Shown here piece after piece: positions 1 through 10,799 of a stretch of 64,000 bases of DNA. How positions within the stretch are numbered: position 1 is the stretch's first letter; the number at the start of each line of letters is the position of its first letter. Source of the stretch: Manis javanica (taxonomy: Eukaryota; Chordata; Mammalia; Pholidota; Manidae); contig NC_133158.1 of NCBI RefSeq assembly GCF_040802235.1, forward strand, positions 44,706,001 to 44,770,000, read 5' to 3'. The notes under the pieces are model-generated. The model ran no database searches, had not been told where the DNA came from, and worked only from the letters and a program-made list of their open reading frames with translations. The position numbers were made by a program, and so were the translations under genes.

Positions 1-1949
1 AACCAGATGAGGTCGGAGTGTGAGAGGGCTCCTTCGGAGATCATGGAGTGGCACGGAAGGAAGTTGTGAAGGGCTTCCAGGCAGTCATGCGAGGGAGTAT
101 GAGGAGAGTAGGGCAGAGGAAGAAGAGTGGCCGGATTCAGGGGCTGGCAGGGGAGGAAAGAAATGTTTGGATTTTGGAGGAAAGAGGACAGTAAGGTCAG
201 GAGTCTGGAGGGAGGGAGAGTCTGTAAACTTTTGTAGGTTAAGAGATCTTTTAGGTGATGTGGGGACAGAATGGTAAGGGGCACCCCGAATGTTAGTTTA
301 TGAGCTTCTTTCTGCAAGAGCTGCCCAGCGGTTAATGCCCGTAGGCAGGGGGCCCATCCCCGAACTGTGGGGTCTAATTGCTTGAAGAGATAAGCTACTG
401 AGGCAAAGGATGGGCCATAATATTGGCCTAGGACTCCTAGAGCTTGACTGGACCTCTCATGAATGTAAAATGAGAAGGGCTTTGACAAATCAGGAAGATG
501 GAGAGCTGGGGCTTCCACAAGGGCTTGACGGAGCTTAATGAAGGAGTGTCAGGGTGAGGATGATAATGGTTCTTCAGGGGGGCCCTTGTTGAGGTTGTAT
601 AGGGGTCTTGCCAACAGGGAGAAGTTAGGGATCCACGCTCTAAAATACCCAGCCAGGCCTAGAAAGGAAAGGATTTCTGTCTTGGTTTTGGGAATGGGCA
701 GGTCAGAGAGGAGTCGTTTTCTGTCTAAGGTAATGGACTTTCTTTGTTGAGACAGAAGGAATCTGAGGTAAGTGACAGAAGGGGAAGAGATTTGAGCTTT
801 GACAGGGGATACCCGGTAACCTCTGGAAGCTAGAAGGTTAAGTAGGGAGGCAGTGTCAAGTTGAGACTGTTCCCATGAGGGACTGCAGAATAGAAGATCG
901 TCTACATATTGTAATAAGGTGGACTCGGAGTGATCATGATGAAACTGTTTGAGGTCCTGAGCTAGGACCTGTCCAAAAATATGGAGACTATCTCGGAAGC
1001 CTTGTGGCAAAACTGTCCAAGTGAGTTGTTCAGAATGTCTTGTGTATGGGTCCGTCCAGGTGAAGGTGAAAAAATCTTGCGAGGAGGGGTCCAGAGGGAT
1101 AGAAAAAAATGCGTCCTTGAGATCTAGGACTGAGAAGTGAGATGCCCCTGGCCTATTGCAGGTGATGGCCAGACACCTATGGGGGATGTCCCCCTCACAC
1201 CTGCAATAAAAGGGTGTATGGATTCGAAACTAAGGGATGGATAGGGACAACGGCCATGTTGATGAGGCGAAGGTCTTGGACAAGGTGGAAAGATCCATTG
1301 GTTTTTTTAACAGCTAATATGGGGAGTGAGTGGGTCTGAGGTAATTTTTGTTTAAGAGATCTTGAATGATGGGTTGGAGGCCTACGAGGGCTGAAGTGGT
1401 TAGGGGGTATTGGGCCTGACAGATATACTGAGAGGGGTCATGTAATTTGATAGAGGCAGGAGGACATAGAGCCACGGAGGGGCTTGTAATGTCCCAAACT
1501 TTGGGATTTACAGGGTGTATGAGGGCGGAACCAGAGCTTTCATTGGGTAGAGGGGGGTCGTCGGCTATGAGGGCCATCAGAAAGGGAGTACTGGGGGCTG
1601 TGGGAGTGGATATAGTTATGGAAATGTGGAGGAGAGAAAGGATGTCCCATCCTAGTAAAGGGATGGGACACTGGGGCATAACCAGGAAGGATTGGGAGAA
1701 AGGTATGGGATTGTCTTGGATTGATTGTGCATAAAAGGGGGGGAAGGGTTTTAATGGGAAAATCTGTTTACATCCTACCCCGACTAAAGGAGTAATGGTA
1801 GGCATGGTAGGGCCCCAGTATTCTCGCAAGACTGAGAAGGTGGCTCCTGTATCTAGGAGGAAGGAGATGGGGCAACCATCTACTATTAAAGTAACCCTGG
1901 GCTCCTGTTTGGTGATGGAAATGGTCTGGCGAGAAGCCCCCTGGCCCCG
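1..1949 (-). pseudogene. pol: ERV pro-pol (protease and reverse transcriptase), partial and broken
   Basis: Directly after the gag TGA and in the same frame, an aspartic protease is open from 1949 to 1314, with the active-site DTG at 1845-1853 followed by ALA-like small residues and a conserved downstream glycine motif (LLGWDIL). It runs into the RT N-terminus, where a few-base deletion near 1290-1315 shifts the frame. After a degraded stretch the RT palm resumes with the catalytic YVDD at 897-908. An in-frame TGA at 549-551 looks like a CGA decay. The same frame then continues to the window edge through the connection region. RNase H and integrase would lie to the left, outside the window. 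Confidence 0.88.
1155..1207. repeat. Nested inverted repeat inside the decayed RT region
   Basis: Perfect 10-bp arms ATTGCAGGTG (1155-1164) and CACCTGCAAT (1198-1207) enclose a second small palindrome, GGGGGATGTCCCCC (1181-1194). It coincides with the stretch where RT homology is lost, so it may mark a local rearrangement. Confidence 0.6.
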
Positions 1950-2918
1950 TCAATCTTCTGCCAGCCCCACTATGGTGGGCTTAGGATGGGGGTTGTTCGT
2001 CCAGCCTCCCCTTCGGGTGGTTGGGCAATCAGACCCCCAGTGGCCCTTTTTGTGGCATCTGGGGCATGGGGTGGTAGGAGATCTGGGGGAGGGGCACGCC
2101 CTTGACCAATGTCCTTCTTTTCTGCACTTGAAACAAGCTCCTGGGGGGGGCTTGTTTGTAGAGGGGCGCCCAGGTTGTGGTTTTATCAGCTGGGCCAACA
2201 TTTGGAAATTGGCCTGATCAGCCTTTTGTTTACGGCATTCTTTCCCCTCCTCCCAGTTATGGAAGACTTTAAAGGCCACTGTTAGGATCTCAGTCTGTGG
2301 GGTAGTGGGGCCCTGTTCTAACTTTTTGAGTTTAGCTTTAAGGTCGGGGTAGCTTTGAGCTAGGAAGTATGTCATAAGGACATGTCTTCCATCAGATGTT
2401 TCTGGGTCCAGGCTGGTATACTGTAATAGGGCTTGAGTGAGTCTGTCTAAGAACTCAGAGGGAGTTTCCTCCCTCCTTTGAATTATGTCTTGGAGCTTTT
2501 GAAAATTGGCTATTTTACAAGCTGCCTTTTTCAGACCTGCTATTAAGCAGGAGGTGAAAATATCTTGAGAGCGGAGACCCACGGCGGTGTTATAATCCCA
2601 GTGTGGGTCTTGTTTGGGGACAGCGGTGGGGCCAGGGGAATAGGTGGGGTCAGTCCTGTGGGTTTCGGTAGCGTGCGTTTGGGTGAAGTCCCAACTTGTC
2701 TACGCTCTTCAGGGAGGAGGGTATTGGCCAGGAGCATGAAAATGTCATGATGTGTGAGGCTGTAAGACTGGAGGGTCCATTGAAACTCCCTGATGTGTGT
2801 TGTGGAATCAGTGGAAAAGGAACCTAGGCGTTTCTCAAGTTGGGCTAAATCTCCTAAGGAGAAAGGGACGTGAACGCGCACGATGCCTTCAGATTCTGCT
2901 ACCTCCCGGAGGGGGGCA

Positions 2919-3052
2919 ATAATTTTGGGAGGCCCTCGGGACCGAGTCTGAGGGGGACTGAAGGGTTCTGGCTCAGTCTGTGGGGGGAAAACAGGTGATG
3001 GGGGCAAAGAAGCGATAATTTTGGGAGGCCCTCGGGACCGAGTCTGAGGGGG
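2919..3052 (-). repeat. 96-bp-period direct repeat in gag (38-bp identical cores)
   Basis: The same 38 bases occur at 2919-2956 and 3015-3052. On the coding strand they encode a repeated PPQTRSRGPPKII segment just before capsid. Neighbouring bases are also partly repeated. Confidence 0.85.
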
Positions 3053-3185
3053 CAAAGACGGACGAGGCTCCTGGGACTTAGTTAGAGGTGGGCTGAAAGG
3101 CTCAGTCTCGATCTGCAGGAGGGGGGAAGGTGAGGGGGATGGAGGCGGAGGGCGTGAGGCGGGGGAGGAGATGGTGGTGGAGGAA

Positions 3186-3321
3186 GGAGAGGAGGGGGAA
3201 GGGAGAGGATGGGAGGCTTCTGCCTGGGAGGAGGGGGAGGCGGCGGGGACAGCAGTGGTAGAGGAAGGGGAGGGGCTGTTGTAGGAGAGGAGGGGGAAGG
3301 GAGAGGACGGGAGGCTTCTGC
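3186..3321 (-). repeat. 98-bp-period direct repeat in the gag proline-rich linker
   Basis: A 38-base purine-rich block at 3186-3223 recurs at 3284-3321 with one C/T difference, inside a G/A-rich (coding strand C/T-rich, proline-encoding) tract from about 3110 to 3480. Confidence 0.82.
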
Positions 3322-3804
3322 GGGGGAGGAGGTGGAGGCGGCGGCTATGGCAGTAGAGGGTGGAGGGGTTGTGGGAGGGGGAGGGGCCAAAGGGGGAAGC
3401 CTGTATGGCAGAGGCTCATCGGCTGGGTCAAAGGTAATCGAATAGGGACTGGGAGTGTGGGGAGGGGAGGGAGAGGGCTCGCAGGCTAGGAGAACTTGGG
3501 GCGGGGAGCAGGTGGTGCAGAGGCTGGGATTTTGAGCTAGGAGGCGAAAAGCTTCGATATAGGGAATCTCCTTCCATTTTTTCAGGCGCTGGCAGTAGTT
3601 AAAAAGATCGCGAGTGATGTTAGGATCAAGAATTCCCCCTGCTGACCATTGGTTGTTATTGTTTAGGGGGTATGTCGGCCAATCTTGGGAGCAGTATTTA
3701 TGGAGAAGTTTTGGTTTTATATCAGGCGTCAGGGAGAGGGTGGCTAGATACTTGAGCAGGCATTCAAGAAGTGAATCTTTAGGGAGGGATGAGGAGGCTC
3801 CCAT

Positions 3805-4369
3805 GGCTAAAGGACAGAGAAGGAGACAAACAGGGGAAGATGAAAGGAGATCCTCGGACTGGGAGCAGACCGCAAGGAGACAAAGGGCATCCCCGATGAT
3901 CCTTGGTGGTCTGCGGAAACTCATATACGAGTCGGAATTTCTTAGGAAGTGTGGGTCGTCACCCAGACTTCTCTAAGAAGGCAGAGTGCCAGAGTCACGA
4001 GGAACCTAGTACTAGGAATTTTCGGTGGATGGAACGGAAGGAGGAGGGGGGGAAAAAGGGAGCGTTCTCATCCGCAAAGGAGTCACCTCGTTTATGGCTG
4101 TTGGAGGAGGGGCCTGAGGGTCCGCCGCAGCCGTGAAGGCCTGAGGCGGGGAGAGTTCCCTCCTCGTCCCCAAGCATCAGGGCCTTGCCAGATGATCACG
4201 GTCAATGGCACTGCGATAGCTCGGGGAAGAGTGGCCCACTCTGGGGGAAAACTTACCTAAAGGCCAGAGAGGAGTGGTGAGTGTGATGAGCCAGCCCCAG
4301 AAAAAGAGGACGAGGGCAAGCTGCTGCTGGTGTCGGGGGGAAGACGGGGCCCAGTTGGGGTGTCCCGTC
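3805..4369 (-). other. ERV leader between primer site and gag, with an in-frame upstream ATG
   Basis: About 565 bases separate the primer site from the gag start. The gag frame stays open upstream of its ATG to another ATG at 3922-3924, adding 40 codons that include two short hydrophobic leucine/cysteine stretches. The packaging signal and splice donor normally lie in this interval, but I cannot place them by eye. Confidence 0.6.
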
Positions 4370-4387
4370 TCCCGGGTTTTGGCACCA
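4370..4387 (-). other. tRNA primer binding site, tRNA-Phe-like
   Basis: The 18 bases on the minus strand, TGGTGCCAAAACCCGGGA, start one base after the LTR end. They differ at one position from the complement of the mammalian tRNA-Phe 3' end (an A where G is expected, consistent with CpG decay). This places minus-strand primer use in the ERV-F-like class. The tRNA sequence is recalled, not searched. Confidence 0.8.
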
Positions 4388-4388
4388 A

Positions 4389-4622
4389 TGAAAGGAAAGG
4401 AGCAACACACAGCAGCAATTCACCAGAGAAATCCGCTTTATTAGGGAAAGGTGCTGGGTTATATAGGAAGGGGCATGGGGTGATTGTGGTGTTACTTCTA
4501 CAGGGCTGGTGGCTATTGGCTAGGTGCTGGGATTGGGAGGGGGACGAGAGGTGATTGGGCCTCAGGTGGCGCCGGCGGGAACCAAGGACCCCGAAGAGAA
4601 GCCGGAAGTTCGCCATCTTACA
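4389..4622 (-). repeat. 5' LTR of the ERV (234 bp)
   Basis: On the minus strand the LTR begins TGTAAGATGG and ends TTTCA, the usual TG...CA limits, one base before the primer binding site. U3 holds two CCAAT motifs (minus-strand, near 4510-4555) and a TATATAA box at 4459-4465. An AATAAA polyadenylation signal lies only about 20 bases downstream at 4437-4442. The LTR is short for a class I ERV. The host duplication on this side would start at 4623, but the partner copy lies outside the window. Confidence 0.88.
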
Positions 4623-4639
4623 GGTGGGGGCCCTTCAGT

Positions 4640-5726
4640 AATTATCACCACTCTGAAGAGATCATTAATAAAATGCAAGATTGAGCTCAAGAAATTAACC
4701 CAAATTCATCAAAAGAATTGAATAGTTAGAAGGTATGAAAGAGAAGTAATAAGACAGAAAAGATAGAATAAGAAGATGCAACATATATCTCTTTCATCTA
4801 AACATTCTTTCAGAAGGGGAGATTAGAGAGATTTGGGAAAAATTCGGAATTTTCCAGAATTGATACACAATATATATCACCAGAATTAGGAAACTTTGTT
4901 TTTCTTATTCTAGGCAAGATAAATAAAAAGAAACCCACAACTAGCAAAATGAATATGTGGAATACCAAAAACTTTAGAAAGTTTTCTGTTGAAGAAAGAA
5001 ATATTGTCTACCATAGAATGAGCTAGACTAACTATAAATATATCAATGTCAACAACTGAAAACCGAAAAGGTGTGTAACTTCAGATCATTGAAAGCAAAT
5101 AACTATGTATTTAAGATCAAATCTTTTGTTAAAAAATACAATTTTTAAAAGAAGAAACCTTTTAACAAAGTATTAAGTACCTAGAAATAAATCTAATAAA
5201 CTAGATTCATGGGTGGGGAGTCTCAATCATAAAGATAGCAATTCTCAGCAAACTAATCCCTAAATTCAATGGAATTCAAATAACAAACTATTTTTTTTTT
5301 CACAGAAATTGGCAGGGTGATTCTAAAATTTGTACAGAAAAGGCAAGTTCCAAATATAAGTGAGATAATTTGCATATAATAATAGAGGGCTTTTCCTACT
5401 AGATACCTAACATATAACACTCTAGTAATTAAGACAGTGGAAATTGGCACATGGAAAAGCAAGCAGACAAAAGGAACAGAACAGCAAGCCCCCCCAAAAT
5501 CCATGTAGATACAGAAACAATAGAAGAGAGTTATTGCATTATATATTGTTGAAGAAAAGATGAACTATTGGTAATCCACATAAAAAAAATGAAATTCTAC
5601 TCCTCCTCACACCAGTTAACAACATAAATTTCAGGTTTATTAAAATCCTAAGTTGGAAACCTATCTTTAAAATTGTTTCAGGTAAAAACTTATATAAATA
5701 CGAGAATACCTTAATGCTAGCAGAGT
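4640..5726 (+). repeat. AT-rich region with old L1 (L1M-like) ORF2 remnant
   Basis: From about 5160 the sequence matches degraded L1 ORF2 3' text: the CTAGAAATAAATCTAA segment, then the CACAGAAATTGGCA and TAATTAAGACAGTG segments, in L1 sense order with deletions between. The part before 5160 is AT-rich and may be the same element, but I cannot confirm it. Confidence 0.6.
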
Positions 5727-5905
5727 AGATGTCTTAGTTACCTGGGGCTCCTGTGACAGAATGTCATAAACTGGCTGACTTAACAGACATTGATCTCTCA
5801 TAGTTCTGGAGGCTGGAAGTCTGAAGTCAGGTGTCAGCATGGTGGGGTTCTTGGTGAAAGGCCTTTTCCTGGTGTTCAGATGCTGCCTTCTTATTTTATC
5901 CTCAT
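5727..5905 (-). repeat. MaLR/MLT1-type LTR fragment
   Basis: The plus strand reads as the reverse complement of a familiar MLT1-type LTR 3' half, with 'TCATAGTTCTGGAGGCTGGAAG' style text near 5796-5820 and a CTTAGTTACC...GACAGAATGTCATAAACTGGCTG start. Limits are approximate. Confidence 0.6.
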
Positions 5906-6454
5906 GTATTACTTAATGTCTTAAGTGCTATGATTTACATAGCACTTAAAATCCAAAAAGAGCTAAAATTATAGAGAAATTAGTAAAAAGTCTTTGTTTT
6001 TCTGGTGTTGTCTCCTGCACACAAGTCAGATCTAGCTCAGTTCGTCACCTCTACAGTAAGAAAGTTGGACCCATTATCTCCAAGGCCCCTCTCCTGTCTG
6101 ATATTCTGGCTTCTTGCCTGCAATGAGCAAGCATTACTAAAGCATTGCTGCTAAAAGCAGTAATAAAAATATGATCTTAATTTAGAGCAGCCATGTTCTC
6201 ATCACTGACCAGGAATCTAATTGTTGAGTTACAATCTCCATCTTTACTGACAAAGTACAGTGTCCCCTAAAAGCCTTCAAGGGCCACAGTGCTGTTCAAA
6301 TGATGAGACTAAACAGAAGCATCTGTCATCTGAGAGTTGGGGTGGCTGCAGATGCCTGATGAGAAGGTTTTGTCATGGTTCACAAACACTCACCATAAAG
6401 CCTGAACATGCAGACTAGAATCACCGCAAACTATAAAGACGGTTGTGGGTGTGT

Positions 6455-6582
6455 TACCTTTCTGGAACCAACCTTGATCTTGGACCTCTAGTTTCCAGTA
6501 TTATGAGCAAATAAATTTCTGTTGTTTAAGCCATTCATTGTGTAGTATTTTGTTATGGAAGCCCTAGCAGACTAATACACAT
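6455..6582 (+). repeat. MaLR/MLT1-type LTR 3' end
   Basis: Contains AATAAATTTCTGTTGTTTAA, then GTATTTTGTTATGG and CTAGCAGACTAATACA. This is the typical 3' end of MLT1-type LTRs in the plus orientation. Confidence 0.7.
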
Positions 6583-6810
6583 GGGAGAGGTCATTTGGCC
6601 TAGAGTAAGTGTCAATAGAGAGGAAGTGAAGACGTCGGAGGTCTGAGCTCTGGAGCACCCCAGAATGCTGGTCAGCAAGGCTGGGAGGAGGCTGTGCAAC
6701 CAGTCAGTGTGACCAAGAAGGAGAGGCTAGGAGGTGAGCTGCAAGGAGATGCACAGGGCGTGGAGGCCGGGGGCCGGTGGGTGGGGGGAACCTGCCGGCG
6801 GAGGCCAGGC
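6583..6810 (-). repeat. Possible L2 fragment
   Basis: Text of the type 'gaggtctgagctctggagcacccc...gagaggctaggaggtgagctgc' resembles the reverse complement of an L2 upstream region. The match is loose and limits are uncertain. Confidence 0.35.
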
Positions 6811-9800
6811 CCAGGCCTGTCCCACGTGCTGAGGGCACTGGTGACACAGGCTGTGAGCCAGGACAGCGCTCCCCCCGCTGGCTCGGCGTGGGGGCAAAGT
6901 GGGGCACAAATGGGAGCTGAGGATGGGTGGCAGCAGGAGGGCTGTTGTGTGAAGAGTTTTCAGAATTAAGGAAAAATGAAGAAAGGGGCAGGACTGGAAA
7001 AGGAGGGGGCTCTAGAAAGCTGTCTTTGAGTCGGGAGGGGAGGTATGTTTGTGAGCTAGGGGAAGGTTCTGAGAGGAAGGGAGTTGCAGATGTGGGGCTG
7101 AGGAGAGAAGAGCAGGCAAGGGGTCTGAGGGGACGTGGGAACAGTGGGTGGGGCCAGACAAGACTCTGAAGGGGACACAGACGGCCCCTCCTGCCTGTGA
7201 GGAGAGGGAAGGGCACGTCATTGGTCCTTCGAACACAGTCCCTCCGCTGCCACCTCCAGGCATGCCAGGCGCCCCAATGCACAGACCTGCACCCCTCCCT
7301 GTCCCCTGCTACTTCTGTTTTGTTTCTGAGATGGGCTGGGGACAAATCCTGCAAGAAGTGTGGGTGGACAGTGATTTCCAAGTCTTTGGTACCACAGAAT
7401 GGGGGACAAATGCATACTAAAATCAAAGAAAATACATCTGCTTCAGTCATTTTATTTCCATTTAAATGACACTTAGAGAGATCAAGAACCCTATCTATAT
7501 GTCAGAGATAAGCTACCCATGAAGATTCCAAAGGTGCAATAATATCAATTCACAAGGCTTGATTTCTTAAACTTACATGATAACTTTTAGAAAATATAAA
7601 TATACCTGAGAGAAAGAAAATTCCAACAGACGCCTGCCTCATAATGCCCTGGGCTTACAATTCCCACCAGGACCCCTCACCCCTGATCCCTCTCCACTCA
7701 GACTCTGACCCCTAAAGACCCTCCCAGAGCTGGAGCCCCATTTCTTTGCTTCCAAAATCCAAAGGAAACAAGAAATTCCCATCTCTTACAAAGATAAGCA
7801 TGTCAAGGTTGTTCAGCATATTTTCCCAAATATATAAAGTCAAATTTTAAAAATATTTTCCCAAATGCAAAATAAATATAGAAAACATCAAAAGTGAAAG
7901 AAAAGAAGACTGTCCAGTTAAAACTTTACATTGCCAACCTCTCAGGAAGAGCATAAGTTTATCACATCTATCTGCCACTTAGAACTAACCAAGTTAAGAG
8001 CATTATGCCATTTCAATAATTTAATTTTTACTGAAGATAAATGCTATTGTTAATAAATCATAAATACATATGCCCACTCCCAAAATATGACATTGTCTAG
8101 TAGCTGTCCCTAAAATACAGGGAGATAGTATTTTCAAATATCACTTAATAACATACTTTTATTTCTTGTCTTCTAGGAAAAACAAAATTGAACCAAAGTC
8201 TTCTTAATTGGCATTAAGTAATTTCCAGTTGTGCTGAATTTTTGTTAATATTATTTGACCAATTCTCCCCTCTGATATTTTCCAAAGCAGAATTTAACAA
8301 AGGGTATCATTACTTCTTTGGTTTACCTCTTTGTTTGGGGACTAAAGGACTGAACCCCTGAGACAAAGGACCTTGCATTGACTTCCCAGGACAATGTGTA
8401 TGGCAGGAGCTCTAGGCCAAGCTGTGTAAATGCCACACAGGCCATCTAAACTCTGCACGCATTGAGCACTAATTTCTTAAGTCAGAGAACCAAAGTAGTA
8501 AAGCAAATGGACAATACAAAACAGTATGACACCAGAAAGTATACTGGGCTATGGAGTTAACTTTCCTACTTATAATTAAAACTGGTTATGTCTATATGGA
8601 AGGAATTATTCTTTTAGTTAATTAAAAACTGATTATTTGTTTGTTAATCTTCTGACTGTCAAGAGCTGGGATGCATCCCACTTCCTCATCCCATGTGTTC
8701 ATCCATCCCTTCCTGGCTCTTTGCCCCACACTGGGGATTGGTGGCTTCACCGCTCAGTTTCCCAGCCAGTCTGAGAGTAAGAGGTCCCTTCCTGGGAGTC
8801 GTACTTGAAGAGCAGGAGAATAGGAGGAACTTACGCTTCCAAGTTCCTAGTGGCCTACAAATCTTTCTATCTATATTCAGAACAGAGAATGTAAGCCAAT
8901 TTCATATCCCAGAGACCATTTCAGTTTCCTAATGTTCACATACAGATTTTTGAATCATGTGGAACCAAACAAATAAAAATAAGTGACAATAACAATCTGT
9001 AACAGAGGCTTCAAGAATTGGTGTTTGAAGGGACCTTGCAGGTCACTTAATACTCTACTCTAGCTCAGCATTCTGCCTGAATACCTCCTTTGTGGAACTG
9101 CCTTAAAACCCAATAGGTAATTACTAGTGTCTCTACTCCACCAGGTACCATGCCAGGGGCCTGAACAGGGAGAAGAGTCAGCCTAGAGAAGTTTACAATC
9201 TCCTGGAAAATTGCTAAATCATCAGTCCTGACACAACAAGTACTAAAAATTAATTCTTTAAAAAAAAAATCAGGAGGAAACAAATATTCTAAAGCAAGAA
9301 ACATGGAGAAAAGGTAAACATCTTCTCATCTATTTTTAAAACAAGGAGTCACAGCAGCTGTTACATTAAATCAGGTTTGTTAATTCTTTAATTTATCACA
9401 GAGCCATAGAATCTTAGCATGGAGAGCCCGCAACAATCACCAAGGCCTAACCTCTGGCCTTTCCACCTGGGTATCAGGACTGACTGGTGCAGATGCTTCT
9501 ATATAGTGCAGGGATAGCTCTTGCTTGTAAGAGATGCATCCACACACAATAGGCTGTTTGATCTCATTCACTTTATTTCACTCTTGCTAAATATTCTGCC
9601 TAGAAGTTAGAGTTCAGGAAAATCTCTGAACAATGTGACTGCAGACCATTCCTGCTGCCCATGTTTCCACCACAGCAAGCACAGCACATAGCACATACTT
9701 GTGCAAATGTGAGAACAAATGAGGCCTCCCAAGCCCCATGCAGTCACCCCCATGACTGAGGAGGACACTGGGGGCACCCACTCTTCTACATCCCATGTAA

Positions 9801-9887
9801 GCAAACATTACCCTGCTCTTTTTACTGCCCTGAAGACTCTTGTCCCTCCCAATGGACAGAAACCAGCTGCCACATAAATTATACATA
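6811..9887. other. No gene recognised; GC-rich then AT-rich unique-looking sequence
   Basis: 6.8-7.3 kb is GC-rich and gives a long open frame on the minus strand (6704-7450), but the translation is low-complexity Pro/Ser/Leu with no domain. 7.4-9.9 kb is AT-rich and shows no recognisable repeat or coding exon by eye. Confidence 0.5.
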
Positions 9888-10343
9888 CACAGTGGAATAT
9901 TAGCTATGAAAAGAATGGAATCTTGCCATTTACAACAATATGGATCAATCTAAGGAGTATTATGCTAAGTGAAATAAATCAGACAAAGAAAGAAAAATGT
10001 CACATGGCTTCACTTATATGTGGAATTTAGGAAACAAGCAAAACACATGAAAGACTCATAAATACAGAAAACAAACTGATAGTTGCCCTAAGGGAGGAAG
10101 TGGGGAGGATGGGTGAAATAAGCAAAAGGGATAAAGAGGTGCAAACTTCTAATTATCAAATAAATCAAAGGTACAGCATAGGGAATATAGTCAATCACAT
10201 TGGAATAACTTTGTATGTGACAGACAGTAACTATATTTATCATGGTGAGCATTTTATAATGTATATAAATGTCAAATCACTATGTTGTACACCTGAACTG
10301 ATACATTGTATGTAACCTGTTTCGATAAAAAAAATTTTTTTAA
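9888..10343 (+). repeat. L1 3' end (old 3'UTR type)
   Basis: Starts in the ORF2 tail ('ACACAGTGGAATATTAGC') and runs through a 3'UTR ending '...CTATGTTGTACACCTGAACTGATACATTG...' with an A/T-rich tail at 10325-10343. The piece at 50463-50690 belongs to a similar 3' end type. Confidence 0.85.
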
Positions 10344-10394
10344 GAAAGAAACCAGCTGCTACTGAGCATGGTGCCTCTATTTAGAGCCTCAGAT

Positions 10395-10420
10395 CACACA
10401 CACACACACACACACACACA
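10395..10420. repeat. (CA)13 microsatellite
   Basis: Thirteen perfect CA units in a row. Confidence 0.97.
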
Positions 10421-10799
10421 GAAGCCACGTGTCCGGAGTGTTGAACCCACGCGTTTTTTTTTTAGAGATGGCTCATTTTGCAAGGGCTTCAGGTAAAGAG
10501 GTGAAACGTGGCAAGACTGGAGAGGTTCATGGTCTGAAGCCTGACCCTTGTTTGGGCCATCAGAGACCTGACTGACCTCAAGACAGGGTCAGTGGAACAG
10601 GACAGGTGGGAGGACACAGCTAAACAGGAGATTCTTGGTAAAGCCACCGATGACAAAGGGCCACCTTCCAGAAGGTCGGATAGGACCAGGAGGAGCAGAG
10701 ATGTGTGTCAGTACTTGGAAAAGAAGTAGTGTCAGACCCCTGGTGTGGGGACAGCCCTGTGCTTCCCCTGAAGACGTGGGATGCTCTGTCCTTCCTTTG

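Larger units (their letters stand above)
1950..3804 (-). pseudogene. gag: ERV gag (matrix, proline-rich linker, capsid, nucleocapsid), frameshifted
   Basis: The start at 3802-3804 gives a Met-Gly N-terminus (MGASSS), a myristoylation-type signal expected for membrane-targeted matrix. A long proline/serine-rich linker (about 3100-3480) follows. Capsid sequence runs from about 2900 to 2700, and the major homology region plus capsid C-domain from about 2580 to 2250. Two zinc knuckles of form CX2CX4HX4C lie at 2094-2135 and 2025-2066. The reading frame changes between matrix/linker and capsid (about 3055-3110) and again near 2691-2696, so no intact Gag is made. The frame ends at a TGA (1950-1952) with protease continuing in the same frame. 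The linker contains two tandem duplications, which make this gag longer than typical gammaretroviral gag. Confidence 0.9.
1..4622 (-). mobile_element. Class I (gammaretrovirus-like) endogenous retrovirus, left-truncated by the window
   Basis: Read on the minus strand, the order is LTR, tRNA primer site, leader, gag, protease and reverse transcriptase, then the window ends. RNase H, integrase, env and the 3' LTR, if present, lie left of base 1. Gag carries two CCHC zinc knuckles, protease has a DTG site and reverse transcriptase has YVDD, all in the order seen in gamma-type retroviruses. The Phe-like primer site and two-knuckle Gag resemble the ERV-F/ERV-H group; this affiliation is inferred. 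The copy is defective: at least two frame changes in gag, a small deletion at the start of the RT fingers, a decayed stretch near 1140-1290 and an in-frame stop at 549-551. The flanking host sequence to the right is old AT-rich L1-like DNA. Confidence 0.93.

Noticed and set aside
3209-3445. Gly-rich plus-strand open frame
   Set aside because: It is the antisense of the proline-rich gag linker of the minus-strand ERV.
6704-7450. 248-codon open frame on the minus strand
   Set aside because: Low-complexity Pro/Ser/Leu composition in GC-rich DNA, overlapping possible L2 text; no motif or splice context.
10395-10420. CA repeat considered as a possible regulatory Z-DNA element
   Set aside because: Short ordinary microsatellite with no supporting context.
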